From positions 1 to 9,594 of the forward strand of contig JAUWKC010000032.1 in NCBI GenBank assembly GCA_030607345.1: a DNA stretch of 9,594 nt. The letters are read 5' to 3'. Position 1 is the first letter of the stretch. The number at the start of each line of letters is the position of its first letter. This DNA is from Planctomycetota bacterium. Its GTDB lineage: Bacteria > Planctomycetota > Phycisphaerae > Sedimentisphaerales > SG8-4. Positions 6,373-9,594 of this stretch are shown here, piece by piece. The notes below the pieces were generated by a model. The model was given only the letters and a program-made list of their open reading frames with translations, was not told the DNA's origin and did no database searches. The translations under genes were made by a program, and so were the position numbers.

Positions 6373-7887
6373 ATGAAACGTCGTGATTTTCTAAGAGCCG
6401 CCGGTCTTGGCGCCGTGTCGCTGGCAGTACCCGGCTGCACCAACGGTTATCGCCTGTTCGGTCGTACCGGCCGCAGACCGAATATCCTCTTTATTATGTC
6501 CGACGACCACGCCACACCTGCCATAAGTGCATACGGAGGTTTTTTGTCCGGTGTCGCCAAAACGCCCAATATTGACCGACTTGCAAAGGAGGGAATGCGT
6601 TTTGATAATTGTTTCTGTACCAATTCAATCTGCACTCCGAGCCGGGCTACTGTACTGACGGGAAAATACAGTCATAAGAACGGATGTCTGACATTGTCCG
6701 ACCGTTTCGATGGCACTGGGCAGACGTTTCCGAAACTTTTGCAGAAGGCCGGATACTATACGGCGATGATTGGTAAGTGGCATTTGACGACCGAGCCAAC
6801 GGGATTTGATTACTACAACGTACTGCCGGGGCAGGGACTATATTTCAACCCTCGTATGAAGGAAAAGGGCAGGGGCTGGCAGGACGGGAGAAAAGGAGGC
6901 GAAATTTACGAAGGTTATGTCACCGACGTAATCACCAACGTGGCACTGGATGTTCTAAAGAACAGGCCTTCAGATAGACCCTTCTGCCTGCTGTATCAGC
7001 ATAAAGCACCGCACGATGAGTGGGAGTATGACCCAAAATATGAAAAGCTTTACAATGACGTTGCAATTCCTGAGCCGGAGACGTTGTATGATGACTACTC
7101 AAATCGCGGTGAGGCAATTAAGCGTGCCACGCAAAAAATCGGTATGAGACACACGAAGTTCGAGAAGGAAACCAGGCACTTGAAAGGCTGGGTGCGCAAA
7201 GCACAGCAATACCAGATTTATATGAAGAAGTATCTTCGCTGTGTCGCGTCCATCGACGACAATATTGGGCGGGTGCTGAATTACCTGGACGAGTCCGGTT
7301 TGACAGAAGATACAATCGTTATATATACATCGGACCAGGGGTTTTTCCTTGGAGAACACGGGCTGTACGACAAGCGGTTTATGTATGAGGAATCGCTTCG
7401 AGTGCCCTTTTTGGTTCGGTACCCGCGCCAGATAAAGGCGAGCAGCGTTAACGATGACATAGTCACGAACGTTGATTTTGCCGAGACATTTCTGGATTAT
7501 GCAGGTGCTCGTGTCCCAAAGGACATGCAGGGGCGAAGTATTAGGCCCTTATTGCGGGGACGTACTCCAAAGGATTGGCGGGCATCTATGTATTACCGTT
7601 ACTGGATGCACGGCGCTCACTTCAATGTAGCTGCTCATTTTGGCGTGCGTACCAAACGCTATAAGCTGATTTATTATTACGGCTTGCCGCTAAACGCTAA
7701 AGGGACAAAGGGAGGACCCACGCTGCCGGAATGGGAGCTCTTCGATTTGCAGGAGGACCCACACGAAATGAATAATGTCTATCGCGACCAGCGTTATGCC
7801 GACGTCGTCAAAGAACTAAAGGGCGAACTGATAAGGCTCCGCCGCAAGCTCGAAGACGATAACGATGGAGTGGTTATTTCCACATGA
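6373..7887 (+). CDS. Exported sulfatase 2 (formylglycine type, different S1 branch)
   Basis: This 504-residue sulfatase is only distantly related to its upstream neighbour. Its leader MKRRDFLRAAGLGAVSLAVP followed by GC is again Tat-like with a lipobox-like VPGC (Cys22). Active-site elements are Asp44-Asp45 (MSDDH), Cys87 in CTPSRATVLTGKY (future formylglycine, Arg91), GKWHL (134-138, His137), HKAPHDEW (His214), SDQG (320-323) and YDKRFMYEESLRVPF (332-346) with Lys334. The SDQGFFLGEHG and DKRFMYEESLR blocks are typical of the branch holding GlcNAc-6-sulfatases and related heparan-, iduronate- or fucan-type enzymes. The tail ELFDLQEDPHEMNNVY is also typical. A charged helical section at about 244-290 lies between the halves of the domain. 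It has a GAGG ribosome site at 6362-6365 and lies 34 bases after sulfatase 1. The substrate is probably a different sulfate position or sugar from that of sulfatase 1. Confidence 0.94.
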   Translation: MKRRDFLRAAGLGAVSLAVPGCTNGYRLFGRTGRRPNILFIMSDDHATPAISAYGGFLSGVAKTPNIDRLAKEGMRFDNCFCTNSICTPSRATVLTGKYSHKNGCLTLSDRFDGTGQTFPKLLQKAGYYTAMIGKWHLTTEPTGFDYYNVLPGQGLYFNPRMKEKGRGWQDGRKGGEIYEGYVTDVITNVALDVLKNRPSDRPFCLLYQHKAPHDEWEYDPKYEKLYNDVAIPEPETLYDDYSNRGEAIKRATQKIGMRHTKFEKETRHLKGWVRKAQQYQIYMKKYLRCVASIDDNIGRVLNYLDESGLTEDTIVIYTSDQGFFLGEHGLYDKRFMYEESLRVPFLVRYPRQIKASSVNDDIVTNVDFAETFLDYAGARVPKDMQGRSIRPLLRGRTPKDWRASMYYRYWMHGAHFNVAAHFGVRTKRYKLIYYYGLPLNAKGTKGGPTLPEWELFDLQEDPHEMNNVYRDQRYADVVKELKGELIRLRRKLEDDNDGVVIST

Positions 7888-8807
7888 CCGAAAACGAGCG
7901 CAAGTTTACTGTGGTCGGACTCGGCGAGATTCTCTGGGATATGCTGCCCGACGGAAAGCAGCTCGGCGGAGCACCGGCGAATTTCGCTTATCACGCTCAG
8001 GCGCTGGGAGGGCGCGGAATTGTTGTCAGTTGCATAGGCAATGACGAACTGGGTAAAGAGATTATGAAGCGGCTGGAAAAGTTGGGGCTGGATAGCAGCT
8101 ACGTTGCGGTCGATGAGAATCATCCGACCGGCACGGTTACGGTTGAGCTGGATGAAGACGGCAAACCGAATTATACCATTCACGAAAATGTGGCGTGGGA
8201 TTACATCGCCTCTGATTCGGGTTTGTTGGAGCTTGCGGCCCGAGCTGATGCGGTGTGTTATGGTTCTTTATGTCAGCGTTCGGAGGTTTCTCGCAAGACA
8301 GTTCGAGATTTCCTTCAGGCCACAAATTCTAATTGTCTTGGCGTCTTTGATATAAATATTCGCCAGTCCTATTTTAACAAAGAAATCATTCATACAATGC
8401 TGGGACTGTCGAACGTTTTGAAACTGAATGATGAGGAATTGCCTGTTGTGGCTGATTTGCTGGGTTTGACGGGGTCGGAAACTAATATTCTTTCACAGTT
8501 GACCGATATTTATGAACTCCGTATGATTGCTCTGACCAGGGGAGCGAAGGGCAGCCGATTATATGCTCAGGGAGAAAATTCAGACCACGAGGGTTTTCCT
8601 GCTGAGGTCGCCGATACGGTCGGAGCGGGAGATTCATTTACAGCCGCGATGACTCTGGGCTTGCTGTATGATAAGCCGCTGGACTGGATTAACGAGTATT
8701 CCAATCGTGTGGCCGGCTTCGTCTGTTCTCAAAGCGGTGCAACGCCGGAACTGCCGGATTCACTGACGGACGAATTCAGTGAGGCGGGCACAGAGTCAAC
8801 GGAATAA
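7884..8807 (+). CDS. PfkB-family sugar kinase (fructokinase-like)
   Basis: This 307-residue cytoplasmic ribokinase/PfkB-family enzyme phosphorylates a sugar with ATP. The N-terminal GEILWDMLPDGKQLGGAPANFAYH (14-37) with the double-Gly sugar-binding signature, and VAWDYI (103-108), are characteristic of bacterial fructokinases. The C-terminal signature DTVGAGDSFTAA (244-255) gives the catalytic base Asp250, and TRGAKGS (218-224) fits the ATP-binding region. Length is normal. The ATG overlaps the TGA of sulfatase 2 in an ATGA, so translation is probably coupled, although GGAG at 7867-7870 is a weak ribosome site. In this cluster it may phosphorylate a ketose or ketodeoxy sugar acid formed by the dehydrogenase, but plain fructokinase activity is equally possible. 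It is not an L-fuculokinase of the FGGY family. Base composition is more AT-rich than in the dehydrogenase gene. Confidence 0.92.
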   Translation: MTENERKFTVVGLGEILWDMLPDGKQLGGAPANFAYHAQALGGRGIVVSCIGNDELGKEIMKRLEKLGLDSSYVAVDENHPTGTVTVELDEDGKPNYTIHENVAWDYIASDSGLLELAARADAVCYGSLCQRSEVSRKTVRDFLQATNSNCLGVFDINIRQSYFNKEIIHTMLGLSNVLKLNDEELPVVADLLGLTGSETNILSQLTDIYELRMIALTRGAKGSRLYAQGENSDHEGFPAEVADTVGAGDSFTAAMTLGLLYDKPLDWINEYSNRVAGFVCSQSGATPELPDSLTDEFSEAGTESTE

Positions 8808-8829
8808 ACAATAGTAAACACCGTGTATC

Positions 8830-9594
8830 TTATTCAGGCACACTAACAGCAGTTTCCTGCCAGACTTTATAGTGTTCTGCGAATGATTTCTTGAATCTGT
8901 TGTAGTCGGCTCTTTTTTCAAAGACCTGACTGTCATTCCACAGCACTCTCCAGTCTCCGAGGGCTTCCGGCCATAAGAAGACCTGTCCCCAGATAAGCCT
9001 GTTATTAGCGTCGATGCCGGGGTTTTCATCCGTGCCGTCACCGGATATCTTCAGCATCTGAGCAGGGGTTAGAATATTTTTTGTCGCGGCTTTAAGATTT
9101 TCCAATATCCAGTCCGTTCTTGTTGCCATTGCGACATATCCGCCTGTCTTGTTTTCTCTCTGATATGCCCAGTTCAAACAGACCTGTGCCGGCGTGATTC
9201 CCGCTTCGGCGGCAATAGACTGCATTACCGGGTCGAGCATGTCTGCCCTGTGTTCCTTGAACCTGTCACGTCCCGGTCTTTTTGGAGAGCCAAGAGACAT
9301 ATATCCCGTGCATATAATGCCGCGCTCATGCATGTATCTGCGAAGCTCTGTCTGCTGGAAAAGAGGATGCATCTCCGTTTGATTAAGTACCGGACGTGAA
9401 TAATCATCCGTATCCCTAAGCAATAAATCCAGGGTCTTCTCGGTGTGGTTGGAAATGCCAATATGTACCGCCTTGCCTGCTTTTTTCAGTTTGACAATTT
9501 CTGACCAGGTTTCCATAAATTCTTCGTGAATGTATGGAACAGCATCAGGATTGCGGTGTTCACCTGCACAACCCGGCGTATGCACATTAGGCCA
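8830..9594 (-). CDS. Aldo/keto reductase, C-terminal part (5' end outside the window)
   Basis: The minus-strand frame is open to the right edge, so the start is missing and 254 residues are visible; it ends in TAA at 8830-8832. The visible part starts WPNVHTPG, which corresponds to the HWP element of aldo/keto reductases, so the catalytic Asp, Tyr, Lys and probably His lie just beyond the edge. It continues with AVHIGISNH (42-50), NQTEMHP (71-77), YMSLGSP, and AGITPAQVCLNWAYQR, followed by ATRTDWILENLKAA, which sits where the cofactor-phosphate loop of the family lies. The C-terminus has the ANNRLIWGQVFLWP segment and an extra charged tail of about 35 residues. These enzymes reduce sugar or aldehyde carbonyls with NADPH. 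It faces the kinase gene with only 22 bases between stop codons, so it is a separate transcript. Its part in fucose metabolism, for example reducing lactaldehyde or a sugar, is a guess. Confidence 0.9.
   Translation of the reverse strand, partial: WPNVHTPGCAGEHRNPDAVPYIHEEFMETWSEIVKLKKAGKAVHIGISNHTEKTLDLLLRDTDDYSRPVLNQTEMHPLFQQTELRRYMHERGIICTGYMSLGSPKRPGRDRFKEHRADMLDPVMQSIAAEAGITPAQVCLNWAYQRENKTGGYVAMATRTDWILENLKAATKNILTPAQMLKISGDGTDENPGIDANNRLIWGQVFLWPEALGDWRVLWNDSQVFEKRADYNRFKKSFAEHYKVWQETAVSVPE

Noticed and set aside
9583..9585. Treating GTG 9585 (minus strand) as the start of the reductase
   Set aside because: The frame continues to the window edge with WPN, matching the HWP element in the middle of the family, so the GTG encodes an internal Val.

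Overview
The window looks like part of a polysaccharide-utilisation locus from a marine or anaerobic bacterium of the Planctomycetota-Verrucomicrobiota type. That placement is inferred, not proven. It rests on two adjacent sulfatases with RRDFL-type Tat/lipoprotein leaders, an SSS-family sodium:sugar symporter embedded in the cluster, moderate to high GC in most genes, and no SusC/SusD pair as in Bacteroidota. No RNA gene, insertion sequence, CRISPR array or phage gene was seen.

Layout. Bases 3-923 hold the 3' end of a gene for a secreted-looking, aromatic-rich protein that I cannot assign to a family. A 312-base non-coding stretch follows (924-1235), with a perfect 15-bp palindrome and a weak promoter candidate. 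The plus-strand genes then run as follows: SSS symporter (1236-3167), L-fucose mutarotase FucU (3215-3646), zinc-dependent medium-chain dehydrogenase (3798-4820), sulfatase 1 (4827-6338), sulfatase 2 (6373-7887) and a PfkB-family sugar kinase (7884-8807, overlapping sulfatase 2 by 4 bases). Gaps are short except for 151 bases before the dehydrogenase, which hold two pairs of direct repeats and may carry an internal promoter. A convergent, right-truncated aldo/keto reductase gene (8830-9594) ends the window.

How the genes may work together (inference). Sulfatases exported to the envelope would remove sulfate esters from a fucose-containing glycan such as fucoidan or a host-type sulfated glycan. 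The symporter would import released sugar, and FucU would interconvert the alpha and beta anomers of L-fucose. The dehydrogenase, the kinase and perhaps the reductase would process the sugar in the cytoplasm. The classical FucI/FucK/FucA enzymes and any glycoside hydrolase are absent from the window, so either they lie outside it or the route is a variant. FucU is the strongest clue to the substrate. The sulfatase substrates and the dehydrogenase and kinase substrates cannot be fixed from sequence reading alone.
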